A stretch of DNA of 64,000 nucleotides from Kocuria rosea. Lineage in GTDB: Bacteria; Actinomycetota; Actinomycetes; Actinomycetales; Micrococcaceae. The stretch covers positions 28,825 through 92,824 of the forward strand of contig NZ_JAMBOG010000013.1 of assembly GCF_023715525.1 (NCBI RefSeq). The letters run 5' to 3'. Positions 30,150-38,607 of this stretch are shown one piece after another. The translations under genes were made by a program, and so were the position numbers. The first letter of the stretch is position 1, and every line of letters starts with the position of its first letter. A model generated the notes under the pieces. That model did no database searches. It was given only the letters and a program-made list of their open reading frames with translations, and was not told the DNA's origin.

Positions 30150-31658
30150 GTGAGCGAACGACGACGTGGACTCGGCCGAGGTCTCGGCGCCCTGATCCCC
30201 AGCACTCCCCCGGCCGCGCAGGAGACCACCACTGCACCGGATCGGTCCGGGACGCCTGCGGCGCCCGCTGCCGGACCGGACGGCGCCGACCGCCGGGGCG
30301 CGACGGCCGGTCCCGTTCCACGTGAAACATCGCCCGTGGCCGCACCGCAAAAGGATTCCGCCGCCCCCGCCCCGGTGGGCGCGGAGCACGGTGCGGCGGC
30401 ACGCTCCTCGGACGCCGGGCCCAGGCGACCCGCCGGTCCGGCCGCGCGCCCGAAGGCAATCAAGTCGCGGATGGACATGGGTGAGGCGCTGCGCAACACC
30501 ACCCTGGTCAGCCGCCCGTCAGACATGTTCTTCCTCCCGTCCGTACCGGACCCGGACACCGGCCAACAGGACTCCACCGGCCCCGATGTTCCACGGGAAA
30601 CGGAGGCTCCGACCTCTCCGGAGCCGGCCGGGACTCCGACGGCACCGACGGGGCCCGCCGCCGCAGCCCGCCCGGACCGTGCCGCCCCCGCTCCATCGAC
30701 GACCGACTCGCCAACGGCCGAATCGGCGACGCCCGCCGTCGCTCCACCGGCCGATCCTCCGGCCCCCGCCGCGGCGGAACCCTCCGCCGAAGCGGTTTCA
30801 CGTGAAACGACGACGGGCACCAGGAGCCTGGCCACGGTGCCCGGGGCGACGTTCGCCGAGCTGCCGGTCGCCTCCATCCACCCCAACCGGAAGCAGCCCC
30901 GTCAGGTCTTCGACGAGGAGGAGCTGGCCGAGCTGGCGTACTCGATCGGCGAGCTCGGCGTGCTCCAGCCGATCGTCGTGCGCTCCAGCCGGGAGGGCGG
31001 GGACAAGCAGTACGAGCTGGTCATGGGGGAGCGGCGGTGGCGGGCCACCCAGCGGGCCGGTCTGGCCACGATCCCCGCCATCGTCCGGGAGACGTCCGAC
31101 GACGACCTGCTGCGCGACGCCCTGCTCGAGAACCTGCACCGCAGCCAGCTGAACCCTCTCGAGGAGGCCGCGGCCTACCAGCAGCTGCTGGAGGAGTTCG
31201 GCGCCACGCAGGAGGAGCTGGCGCGGCGGATCGGGCGCTCCCGTCCGCAGATCAGCAACACCATCCGCCTGCTGAAGCTCCCCCCGCTGGTCCAGCGCCG
31301 CGTGGCGGCCGGTGTTCTCTCGGCGGGCCACGCCCGTGCGCTGCTCGCCCTGGCGGATCCCGCGGAGATGGAACGGCTCGCGCAGCGGATCGTCGCGGAG
31401 GGGCTGTCGGTGCGGGCGACGGAGGAGGCGGTGGCGCTGTTCGACCGGTCGAAGAAGGCCCCCGAGCGCGTGCCGGCGGCCGCGCCGCGGCACCAGGAGC
31501 GGCTGGACTACATCGCCGAGGCCTTCGCCGACCGGCTGGACACGAGCGTGAAGATCGCGCTGGGGGCGCGGAAGGGACGGATGACCATCGAGTTCGCCTC
31601 CGTCGAGGACCTGAACCGCATCATCGAGGTGCTCGACCCCGGGATGGACCGGTCCTAG
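30150..31658 (+). CDS. parB: Chromosome-partitioning protein ParB (Spo0J)
   Basis: 502 residues, well over the usual 300-380. Residues 1-230 form a low-complexity Pro/Ala/Thr-rich extension. From about 233 comes the canonical core: CTPase domain [20 protein letters not shown] with [12 protein letters not shown] (the GERRxR motif) and [20 protein letters not shown], the HTH around [20 protein letters not shown], and a C-terminal dimer domain [20 protein letters not shown]. It binds parS and spreads as a clamp. GTG 30150 follows AAAGGA. Three parS-like sequences lie within the extension-coding DNA. Confidence 0.95.
   Translation: MSERRRGLGRGLGALIPSTPPAAQETTTAPDRSGTPAAPAAGPDGADRRGATAGPVPRETSPVAAPQKDSAAPAPVGAEHGAAARSSDAGPRRPAGPAARPKAIKSRMDMGEALRNTTLVSRPSDMFFLPSVPDPDTGQQDSTGPDVPRETEAPTSPEPAGTPTAPTGPAAAARPDRAAPAPSTTDSPTAESATPAVAPPADPPAPAAAEPSAEAVSRETTTGTRSLATVPGATFAELPVASIHPNRKQPRQVFDEEELAELAYSIGELGVLQPIVVRSSREGGDKQYELVMGERRWRATQRAGLATIPAIVRETSDDDLLRDALLENLHRSQLNPLEEAAAYQQLLEEFGATQEELARRIGRSRPQISNTIRLLKLPPLVQRRVAAGVLSAGHARALLALADPAEMERLAQRIVAEGLSVRATEEAVALFDRSKKAPERVPAAAPRHQERLDYIAEAFADRLDTSVKIALGARKGRMTIEFASVEDLNRIIEVLDPGMDRS
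30314..30329. promoter_or_regulatory. parS: parS site 2 (inside parB)
   Basis: CGTTCCACGTGAAACA: full CACGTG core and flanking arms, 15 of 16 with the TGTTYCACGTGAAACA form. Translated as VPRET. Confidence 0.85.
30587..30602. promoter_or_regulatory. Degenerate parS-like site 3 (inside parB)
   Basis: TGTTCCACGGGAAACG: one core change (CACGGG for CACGTG). Translated as VPRET. Weaker or non-functional ParB binding is expected. Confidence 0.5.
30794..30809. promoter_or_regulatory. parS: parS site 4 (inside parB)
   Basis: GGTTTCACGTGAAACG: intact 14-bp GTTTCACGTGAAAC palindrome. Translated as VSRET. Confidence 0.88.
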
Positions 31659-31662
31659 CCGA

Positions 31663-31728
31663 CGACGGCCCCACGGAGAAGCCCCGGTGTTCCACGTGGA
31701 ACACCGGGGCTTCTCCGTGAGGCCGTCG
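31663..31728. terminator. 66-bp palindrome between convergent parB and cwlM, with parS at its centre
   Basis: Arms 31672-31695 and 31696-31719 are perfectly complementary (24 bp each). After one mismatch (31671/31720) another 8 bp pair (31663-31670 with 31721-31728). As RNA this is a very strong hairpin in either direction, so it serves as a bidirectional terminator 5 bp after the parB stop. The central 16 bp are parS. Confidence 0.85.
31688..31703. promoter_or_regulatory. parS: parS site 5, fully symmetric, centre of the palindrome
   Basis: TGTTCCACGTGGAACA, a perfectly symmetric parS variant lying exactly at the centre (31695/31696) of the 66-bp palindrome. Confidence 0.88.
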
Positions 31729-31754
31729 CGGCGGCGGCGGGGACGGGCGAGGCC

Positions 31755-33011
31755 TCAGAGGCCGTTGTACTCCGCGAGGTCGCCGAGGCGCATCGTGCCC
31801 GTGGGGACGTCCTGGTCGGCCAGTAGGAACATCCGCTGGAGCCCGAAGACGAGGGCCTCCGCCAGGTGGTTGCGGTGCTCGGCGTCGGCCAGTGCCGCGC
31901 GGTCCACCGGGCTGGAGAGATAGCCCAAATCCAGCCACACCGTGGGGGCGCCCAGGGACCGGAGCAGCTCCCACTGCCGCGGGTGCGCCCCGAGGTCGAG
32001 CGCCCCCGTCCGCGCGACCATCTCCTTGAGGACGAGGACGGCCGCACGCTCGCCGATGGGGGAGTAGACCTCCGAGCCGTCCTGCTCGCCCCAGTAGTAG
32101 GCGGCGACGCCGGAGGCCGCGGGCGAGCGGTTCCAGTCGCAGTGCAGCGACAGCACGACCGCCTCGGGGTGCTCGTCCGTGACCACCCGGGCCGAGGCCA
32201 CAGCGCGCACCGGGTGGCCCCGGCGGTCGCGGAACTCGCGGCCGGAGGACACGACGGCCGGGTCGGCGCCGATCTCGTGGAGCAGCTCCCAGGCCCGCAC
32301 CGCCACGTCGCACGTGATCTCGTCGGCGCGGTCCACGAAGTCCCCGGGGGCCGAGGCCGCAGGCTGCTGGCCGGAGGAGCGCGAGGGCACCAGCACCACG
32401 GGGCGCCCGCGCAGCGCGGAGCTCGCGCGCTCGAGCCGGTGGTAGTCCCGCAGGGAGAAGGCCTTGGAGGAGGTGATGTTCTTGTTGATCCGGGCCAGCG
32501 CCGCGATCGTCTCGCGGTCCACGACCCCGGTGGCCGGCAGACCGAGGCTCTGCTGCAGCTCCGTGACGGCGTAGTGGGTGCTCTTGGCGAACGCGCCGTT
32601 GAGGTGACCGTAGTAGAAGCCCAACCGGGAGAGGTTGTGCTGCAGCATGGTGACGTCGTCACCGCGGAGGGGCTGGTCCCCGTCCAGGAAGAGGGGGCGG
32701 TCCCCCAGGGCGTACTGCGCCTCGTTGAGCGCGCGCTCCGTCTCGGGGCCCACGAGCCCGTCGACGATCAGCCCCCGCTCCTGCTGGAAGGCGCGCACGG
32801 CCGCGTCGACGTGGTCGTCGAAGTAGGAGGGGTTGTTGACGTCCTGTGGTGCCAGGTACGCCACGGTGACCCCCGCGCGGAGCAGGCGCTCCCGCAGGCT
32901 GGTCACGCGCCGGCTCGTCATGGTCCGGCGCAGCATCGGTTCGGTGTCGTCGAGGTTCACGGAAGTCCCACGGGTCGTCGGGTCGTCGGGGGTGGTGCGC
33001 GAACGGCTCAT
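31755..33011 (-). CDS. CwlM-like protein: two peptidoglycan-binding domains plus a degenerate amidase domain
   Basis: 418 residues, no signal peptide. Two PG_binding_1 domains (about 35-100 and 112-175) precede an Amidase_3-type domain (about 203-395). Zinc and catalytic positions are altered: the first His motif (usually D-x-GHGG) reads VPSRSS at 208-213, Glu231 and His290 (LSLHCDW) remain, and the usual catalytic Glu is Asp361 in WLDLGYLSS. This fits CwlM, which in mycobacteria lies in the same neighbourhood (trxA/trxB, parAB) and acts as a cytoplasmic PknB-phosphorylated activator of MurA rather than as a hydrolase. Same role here is inferred. The C-terminal VPTGTMRLGDL could be a phosphorylation tail. 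Confidence 0.82.
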   Translation of the reverse strand: MSRSRTTPDDPTTRGTSVNLDDTEPMLRRTMTSRRVTSLRERLLRAGVTVAYLAPQDVNNPSYFDDHVDAAVRAFQQERGLIVDGLVGPETERALNEAQYALGDRPLFLDGDQPLRGDDVTMLQHNLSRLGFYYGHLNGAFAKSTHYAVTELQQSLGLPATGVVDRETIAALARINKNITSSKAFSLRDYHRLERASSALRGRPVVLVPSRSSGQQPAASAPGDFVDRADEITCDVAVRAWELLHEIGADPAVVSSGREFRDRRGHPVRAVASARVVTDEHPEAVVLSLHCDWNRSPAASGVAAYYWGEQDGSEVYSPIGERAAVLVLKEMVARTGALDLGAHPRQWELLRSLGAPTVWLDLGYLSSPVDRAALADAEHRNHLAEALVFGLQRMFLLADQDVPTGTMRLGDLAEYNGL

Positions 33012-33048
33012 CCGTCCCCTCCCGGCGGGGGAGGGGACGGATGAGCCG
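33004..33048 (-). terminator. 20-bp hairpin: trxA terminator overlapping the cwlM start site
   Basis: Perfect 20-bp stem (33004-33023 with 33029-33048, 5-nt loop), 27 bp after the trxA stop. The stem contains both the GGGAGGGG ribosome site and the ATG (33009-33011) of the CwlM-like gene, so the same element could end trxA mRNA and mask cwlM translation. Confidence 0.7.
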
Positions 33049-33075
33049 GACGTGGAGGGGATGTCGGGGACCCGA

Positions 33076-33411
33076 TCAGTTCCCGGGGGTGAGGTAGTCG
33101 GCGAACTCGCGCTCCAGGGCGCTCTTGGGCTTGGCGCCGATGGCCTTGCGGACCACCTCGCCGTCGGCGAAGAGGTAGATCGCGGGGATGGAGGTGATGC
33201 CGTACTGGGAGGCGACGGCCGGGTTCTCGTCCACGTTGAGCTTCACGACCTCGACGGCGTCCGCGTGCTCCGCGGCGATGGCGTCCAGCACCGGGCCGAC
33301 CATCCGGCAGGGGCCGCACCACTCGGCCCAGAAGTCCACGATGACGGGCTTGCTGGACTCGAGGACCTCGGTCCGGAAGTCGGCGTCGGTGACGTTCTTG
33401 GCAGCACTCAT
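33076..33411 (-). CDS. trxA: Thioredoxin
   Basis: 111 residues. Active site WCGPC at 31-35, preceded by KPVIVDFWAE, with the cis-Pro in SIPAIYLF. Reduces protein disulfides using electrons from the thioredoxin reductase encoded upstream on the same strand. ATG 33411 follows GGAG. A 148-bp gap to trxB contains CATAAT (33509-33514, minus), so trxA may also have its own promoter. Confidence 0.96.
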   Translation of the reverse strand: MSAAKNVTDADFRTEVLESSKPVIVDFWAEWCGPCRMVGPVLDAIAAEHADAVEVVKLNVDENPAVASQYGITSIPAIYLFADGEVVRKAIGAKPKSALEREFADYLTPGN

Positions 33412-33559
33412 GATGTCTCCTTGTCCGGGCGTCCGGCACGCACAGCGCGTGCCCGACGCCCACGGGTGGCTCGCCGAGCGACTCGGACGAGCGGGCGGAT
33501 CGTGTTCGATTATGACCCATGCGGTGGCGGGACAGGGCCCGCGCCCGCACCGGCCGGGC

Positions 33560-34591
33560 TCAGCTGTGCAGCACCGAGCGGCTGTGGAGGGCCGCCAGGT
33601 AGTGCTCAACGTCGACGGCCGCGACGCAGCCCGAGCCGGCGGCGGTGATCGCCTGCCGGTAGGTGGCGTCCACGACGTCGCCGGCCGCGAAGACCCCGGC
33701 CAGGCTGGTGGTGGAGCTGCGGCCGTCCACGGCGATCGTGCCGTCCACGGTGAGCTCCAGCTGGTCCTTGACCAGGTCCGTGCGGGGATCCGAGCCGATC
33801 GCCACGAACAGGCCCGTCACCGGCAGCTCGGAGGTCTCCTTGGTCTGGGTGTCGCGCAGGGCGAGGGACTCGACCTTGTCCGCCCCGTTGATGCCCACGA
33901 CCTCGGTGTTCCACAGCACGTTGATCTTCGGGTCGTCGAAGGCACGCTGCTGCATGATCTCCGAGGCGCGGAAGCTGTCGCGGCGGTGGATGATCGTGAC
34001 CTTGGCGGCGAACTTGGTGAGGAAGGTGGCCTCCTCCAGGGCGGAGTCGCCGCCGCCGACCACGGCGATGTGCTGCTCCTTGAAGAAGAAGCCGTCGCAC
34101 GTGGCGCACCAGCTGACCCCGTGGCCGGAGAGCCGCTTCTCGTCCGGCAGCCCGAGCTCGCGGTAGGCGGAGCCGGTCGCGATGATCACGGCGTGGGCGC
34201 GGTGGACGGAGCCGTCCTCGAGGGTCACGGTCTTGATCTCGCCCTCGAGCTCGACGGCGACGACGTCCTCGTAGCGGATGTCGGCCCCGAAGCGCTCGGC
34301 CTGCTGCTGCATGCTGGACATGAGCTCCGGGCCCATGATGCCGTCGACGAACCCGGGGTAGTTCTCGACCTCGGTCGTGTTCATGAGCTCGCCACCGGCC
34401 GTCACGGACCCGGCGAAGACGATCGGCCGCAGGTTGGCGCGCGCGGTGTAGATCGCGGCGGTGTACCCGGCGGGGCCGGAGCCGACGACGATGACCTCGT
34501 GGACGGTCCCGTCCTCCGCGGTGACCGTCGGCTCGTCGTTCTTGGGAGCGAGGTCCAGGGCGTTGATGACGGGACCGAAGTCGGGGCTCAC
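33560..34591 (-). CDS. trxB: Thioredoxin-disulfide reductase
   Basis: 343 residues. FAD-binding [17 protein letters not shown] near the start, redox pair Cys162/Cys165 in [15 protein letters not shown] site [15 protein letters not shown], and the C-terminal FAD motif [10 protein letters not shown]. Uses NADPH to reduce thioredoxin. Lies between the pseudokinase gene and trxA in the leftward block. Confidence 0.96.
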   Translation of the reverse strand: MSPDFGPVINALDLAPKNDEPTVTAEDGTVHEVIVVGSGPAGYTAAIYTARANLRPIVFAGSVTAGGELMNTTEVENYPGFVDGIMGPELMSSMQQQAERFGADIRYEDVVAVELEGEIKTVTLEDGSVHRAHAVIIATGSAYRELGLPDEKRLSGHGVSWCATCDGFFFKEQHIAVVGGGDSALEEATFLTKFAAKVTIIHRRDSFRASEIMQQRAFDDPKINVLWNTEVVGINGADKVESLALRDTQTKETSELPVTGLFVAIGSDPRTDLVKDQLELTVDGTIAVDGRSSTTSLAGVFAAGDVVDATYRQAITAAGSGCVAAVDVEHYLAALHSRSVLHS

Positions 34592-34656
34592 TGTTCTGCT
34601 GACCTTCCGTGAAGGGAGCGGCCGGACGCGCCGGCCGCGGGGACCACTGGCACAAC

Positions 34657-34696
34657 GGGGCGCGCCCGGCGGATATTCCGGGGACGGGCGCGCCCC
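34657..34696 (-). terminator. Hairpin after the pseudokinase gene
   Basis: 12-bp perfect GC stem (34657-34668 with 34685-34696) with a 16-nt AT-containing loop, between the pseudokinase stop and trxB. Confidence 0.5.
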
Positions 34697-34718
34697 GCGG
34701 CGCAGGGGAGCGGGGTGC

Positions 34719-36149
34719 TCAGCCGAGCTGGATCTCGCCGACCCGCAGCCCGTAGGGGTAGCCCGCGATGGGGTTGGTCAACTGCGGCAGCTGGGTCCAG
34801 TTCACGATGACGTACTGGTGCTCGCCGTCCTGGGCCGCCGCGGCGAGGGGGACCGTGATCTCCGGGCCCGTGAAGGCGCCGGAGCCCACCTGCTGGGCGC
34901 CCTCGAGGCCCGGGGTGTCGTTGACGTAGACGTCGAACAGCCCGCCCGAGCCCGCGGACTGGCTGATCCGCACCTCCCGCACCGGGGCGGGCTCCCGGAG
35001 CTGGACCGCGAGGCCCACGCTGGGCGTCCGGTTGCCGAAGCTCGCGTCGGAGAACCCGTAGCTGATCCAGTAGGTGGCGGGGTTGCCGTCGACGACCTGG
35101 CCCAGCTGCGCGTCCTGGTCCGCCATGAAGCCCGGGTCCGTCGGCACCAGGCGCAGCGCGCCCGCGGCGTCGGGCTCGGCCGGTGCCTGCTCCGTGGGGC
35201 TCGGCGCCGCGCTCGGCTGCCGGTCCTGCTGCTCCGCGGCGGGGGCGCTCGCGACGGGCTCCGGGTCCTCCGGGCCGCCGAAGAGCCCGCCCAGCCGGTC
35301 GAAGCCGAGGACCACGGCCCCGACGAGCACGGCGAGCAGCAGGGCCAGCAGCCACACCAGGCCGCGGCCGCCCTTCTTCCCGACCGGCTGCGGGTCCTGC
35401 TCGCGCGGCGGCGCCCCGGCCGTGCCGGGCTCGTCGAAGGGCGTCTCCTGGTGCTCGTCGTACCAGCTGTCGTAGCGGTTGTCGCCGTCGTAGCCGGGAT
35501 CGATGTCCGTGCCGGCGACACGCCCGGCCGCGGCCGCGGTCCCGCTGGCCGCGGCCCGGTCGAAGAGGGTCGACCGGGTGGAGGTGGCGCTGACGCGCAC
35601 GGGCCGGCCGAGGCGGGTGCGCACGGAGGGGGCGGGGGCGGCGGCGTCGTAGGAGTCGTCGTGCTCCCAGCGGGTCACCCTGGCCCCGGGGGCGGCGCCG
35701 GCGAGGCCGTCGGACGGTGCGGCCGCGACCACGGGCTGCGGGCTGGTGGGCTCCGGCTCGTCGTAGACGTAGGAGCTGCCGCCGCCGGTGCGGGGGGCGC
35801 CGAAGATGTCGTCGCCGAGGGACTCGTCCTCGATCTCGTCCGGCTCCACGAGCAGGGAGTCGAGCATGTCCGCGGCGGGGGTGTGGGAGGTCACGAGGTA
35901 GGTGTGCGCGTCCGCCTGGCCGAGGTCCAGGATCTGGAAGGGCGCGCCGAGGCTGCCGTTGGCCATGGAGCGCGCGTTCTCCACCAGCAGGGGCGTGTGC
36001 TGCTCGGCGGGCAGCAGGATCGAGACGCGGCGGCCGAGGATCTGGTCCTGGCCCTCGAGCACGTGGTCGCCCTCGGCGGTGGCCAGCACGTCCGAGACGA
36101 CCTTGTAGCGGCCGCCGAGGACGGAACCGAGCTTCATCGGTGCAGGCAC
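34719..36149 (-). CDS. Membrane protein: kinase-like N-terminal lobe, single helix, discoidin-like ectodomain
   Basis: 476 residues. Residues ~7-100 resemble the beginning of a Ser/Thr kinase fold ([20 protein letters not shown], then [12 protein letters not shown]), but there is no HRD or DFG motif, so it is at most a pseudokinase fragment. A long disordered region with acidic patches follows, one membrane helix at about 262-283 ([19 protein letters not shown]), then an extracytoplasmic ~140-residue beta-rich end with [20 protein letters not shown], typical of discoidin/F5-8-like modules. In mycobacteria MurJ is fused to a pseudokinase; here it is a separate gene directly after murJ. Confidence 0.72.
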   Translation of the reverse strand: MPAPMKLGSVLGGRYKVVSDVLATAEGDHVLEGQDQILGRRVSILLPAEQHTPLLVENARSMANGSLGAPFQILDLGQADAHTYLVTSHTPAADMLDSLLVEPDEIEDESLGDDIFGAPRTGGGSSYVYDEPEPTSPQPVVAAAPSDGLAGAAPGARVTRWEHDDSYDAAAPAPSVRTRLGRPVRVSATSTRSTLFDRAAASGTAAAAGRVAGTDIDPGYDGDNRYDSWYDEHQETPFDEPGTAGAPPREQDPQPVGKKGGRGLVWLLALLLAVLVGAVVLGFDRLGGLFGGPEDPEPVASAPAAEQQDRQPSAAPSPTEQAPAEPDAAGALRLVPTDPGFMADQDAQLGQVVDGNPATYWISYGFSDASFGNRTPSVGLAVQLREPAPVREVRISQSAGSGGLFDVYVNDTPGLEGAQQVGSGAFTGPEITVPLAAAAQDGEHQYVIVNWTQLPQLTNPIAGYPYGLRVGEIQLG

Positions 36150-36302
36150 GTTGGCTCCCTGGGGGTCGGGAATTCGCGGGGGGCCGGAATTCGGGGTGGG
36201 GTCGGCCGGAGGGCGGGCGGGGCGGGTGCCCTTCCCCCGGTCACCGACCAGTCAGCACTTTACCGGTCCCCGGCGCGGGTCCGTGAGATCCGCCTCACGT
36301 GC

Positions 36303-38009
36303 TCAGCGGCCGAGTCGGGCGAGGACCGGGCGCAGCAGCCCGTCGAGCTCCCGCACGCGGCACAGTCTGAGGGCGCCGAGATAGGCCACGCCCATCGCGG
36401 TGCCGCCGACGGCGAGGGTCACGACCGCGGTGAGCTGGTTGGCCCAGGGGAACCCGCCCGGGTCGTAGCCGCCGAGCAGGTGCAGGACCACGGCGCCCAC
36501 GGCCCCGGCGAGCAGGGACGCGGCGAGGATCCGCACGTGGGAGTTCAGGACGTGGGCGACGTCGTAGTCGCCGATCCGGCGGACGAGCACCCGGTGGTAG
36601 AGGAGCGTGCTGAGCACGTTCTGCGCCGCGTAGCAGCCGGCGACCGCGAAGACGATGTGCTCGGGGGGCACGAACGCCCAAATCGCCGCGGCGCAGGCCA
36701 CGGTGAACACGGCCACCCCAATCTGGACCAGGAACGGCGTGCGGGCGTCCTCCTGGGCGTAGAACGCCCGGCCGAGCATGAAGGAGGTCGACATGAACGG
36801 CGCGCCGATCGCGATGACGGTGACGACCTGGCCCACGACCGCGCCCGCGGAGGCCACGCCGCCGCTGAAGAGCATGCCGATCGGGCCCGCGTAGACGATC
36901 AGCGCGACGGTTGCGAAGACCGTGGCCACCCCGGTGATGCGCAGGCTCGAGGACAGGGAGGCGACCATGCCGGCCCGGTCCCCGTCGGTCGAGGCGGCGG
37001 CCATCCGGTTGAACAGCACCGTGGCGATGGACAGCCCGATCACCCCGTGGGGCAGCGAGTAGAGCATCGAGGCGTGGTTGAGGGCGGTCACGCCGGCGAT
37101 CTGCTGGGGCGGGTCCATCGCGAGGTACTGCGCCCGGGCGCCCGTGGGGATCGCCGCGACCTTGGTCAGGGCCAGGAACGCGAGGTTGGCGATGAGCCCG
37201 GTGGCCAGCGTCCAGCCGCCCAGCCGCGCGGCGGTGGAGAGGCCGATCCCGCGCCAGCCGAAGCGCGGGCGCAGCCCCAGTCCGAGGCGCCTCAGCGGCA
37301 GGAACAGGACGAGGGCCTGCAGGGCCACGCCCAGGGTCGCGGTGGCGGCCAGCCACCAGGTCTTGGCGGGCGTCCAGTCCTCGAGGGTGTGCGGGTCCTG
37401 CGCGTACGCCCCGAACTGCTGGATGAACACCAGCAGGGCGGCGATCGCCACGACGTTGTTGAGCACCGGCGCCCACATGTAGGCGCCGAACGCCCCCTTG
37501 GCGTTGAGCACCTGGCCGACCACGGTGTAGAGGCCGTAGAAGAAGATCTGCGGGAACGTGAACAGGGCGAACGTGGTCCCCAGGGCGATCTGGCCGTCGG
37601 TCCAGCCGGAGCCCATGGTCCGGATGATGGGCTCGGCCAGCACCACCACCACGGCGGCCACGCCCAGCAGGGCGAGCACGGCGAGGGTCAGCAGCCGGGA
37701 GATGTAGTCGGCCCCGGCGTCGTCGTTCCGGGAGGCCTTGATGATCTGGGGGACGAGCACCGCGTTGAAGATGCCGCCGGCCACGAGGACGTAGATGAGA
37801 TTGGGCAGCTGGTTGGCGAGCTCGAAGACGTCCGCGATCGTGGTGATGGAGCCGACGGCCACGGTGAGCAGGATGGTCCTGACGAAGCCCAGGGCGCGGG
37901 AGACCAGCGTGCCGGAGGCCATGATGGCGCTGGAGGCCGCCCCCGAGCGTCGTGCCGGGGCGGCCGCGGCGCCCCCGGCGGTCTCAGAGCTGGTGGATGA
38001 TGTATTCAC
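36303..38009 (-). CDS. murJ: Lipid II flippase MurJ (MviN)
   Basis: 568 residues with about fourteen membrane helices in the MOP-superfamily arrangement. SSAIMASGTLVSRALGFVRT is the conserved first helix; FFYGLYTVVGQVLNAKGAFG, ALNHASMLYSLPHGVIGLSI and VFNRMAAAS also fit. It flips lipid II across the membrane for peptidoglycan synthesis. GTG 38009 overlaps the Nudix gene by 26 bp. The regulatory pseudokinase/FhaA-type partner seen in mycobacteria is encoded separately downstream. Confidence 0.94.
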   Translation of the reverse strand: MNTSSTSSETAGGAAAAPARRSGAASSAIMASGTLVSRALGFVRTILLTVAVGSITTIADVFELANQLPNLIYVLVAGGIFNAVLVPQIIKASRNDDAGADYISRLLTLAVLALLGVAAVVVVLAEPIIRTMGSGWTDGQIALGTTFALFTFPQIFFYGLYTVVGQVLNAKGAFGAYMWAPVLNNVVAIAALLVFIQQFGAYAQDPHTLEDWTPAKTWWLAATATLGVALQALVLFLPLRRLGLGLRPRFGWRGIGLSTAARLGGWTLATGLIANLAFLALTKVAAIPTGARAQYLAMDPPQQIAGVTALNHASMLYSLPHGVIGLSIATVLFNRMAAASTDGDRAGMVASLSSSLRITGVATVFATVALIVYAGPIGMLFSGGVASAGAVVGQVVTVIAIGAPFMSTSFMLGRAFYAQEDARTPFLVQIGVAVFTVACAAAIWAFVPPEHIVFAVAGCYAAQNVLSTLLYHRVLVRRIGDYDVAHVLNSHVRILAASLLAGAVGAVVLHLLGGYDPGGFPWANQLTAVVTLAVGGTAMGVAYLGALRLCRVRELDGLLRPVLARLGR

Positions 38010-38484
38010 GTGCGATGTCCGCGATGCGCCGTTCGTTGGGGAAGGACAGCTTCCGGCCCAGGTCGTCGATGTTCACCCAGGCGACGTCCACGGCCTCGTG
38101 GTCGGGGTCGTTGTCCGTGGTCAGGTGCCCGCCCGTGGCCCGCAGCAGGAAGTGGTGGACCGTCTTGTGCACGCGGTGGCCGGAGACCGTGAACCAGTAG
38201 TCGATGCTGCCCAGCGGGCTCAGGACCTCCCCGGCGATCCCGGTCTCCTCCTCGATCTCGCGGATCGCGGCTTCCTCGTTGGTCTCCTCGTTCTCCGGGT
38301 GGCCCTTGGGCAGGCACCACTCGAGGCGTCCGCCCCGGTTGATCCGGGCGATGATGGCCACCGGGTGGGAGGGTGTGCCGAGGTCGACGACGATCCCGCC
38401 GGCGGAGACTTCCTCGACCGTGGGCAGCGCGGCGGCCGGTGCGGTCGGCCGCTTCTTCGGTGCGCTGGGTACGGGGAAAGCCAT
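37984..38484 (-). CDS. Nudix hydrolase
   Basis: 166 residues. Nudix box GHPENEETNEEAAIREIEEE followed by TGI (pattern G-x5-E-x7-RE-x2-EE-x-G) in the middle of a Nudix fold, with LPKG before it and HHFLLRA after it. It hydrolyses a nucleoside diphosphate linked to another moiety; MutT-like, diadenosine and other substrates are all possible. The N-terminal ~25 residues are Pro/Ala-rich. This Nudix gene beside murJ and divergent from the CCA-adding enzyme is a conserved actinobacterial arrangement. ATG 38484. Confidence 0.9.
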   Translation of the reverse strand: MAFPVPSAPKKRPTAPAAALPTVEEVSAGGIVVDLGTPSHPVAIIARINRGGRLEWCLPKGHPENEETNEEAAIREIEEETGIAGEVLSPLGSIDYWFTVSGHRVHKTVHHFLLRATGGHLTTDNDPDHEAVDVAWVNIDDLGRKLSFPNERRIADIAREYIIHQL

Positions 38485-38607
38485 GTCTCCTACCTTAGCC
38501 ACAATCTTCCGGGCTCCCGTGGGGGCGCCTGGACGCTCCCCGGACGCGCTCCCGCGGCGGCCGGCGCCCCGGGCCCGGCGCCCCGGTCTGGAAGAATGGG
38601 CGCCACC

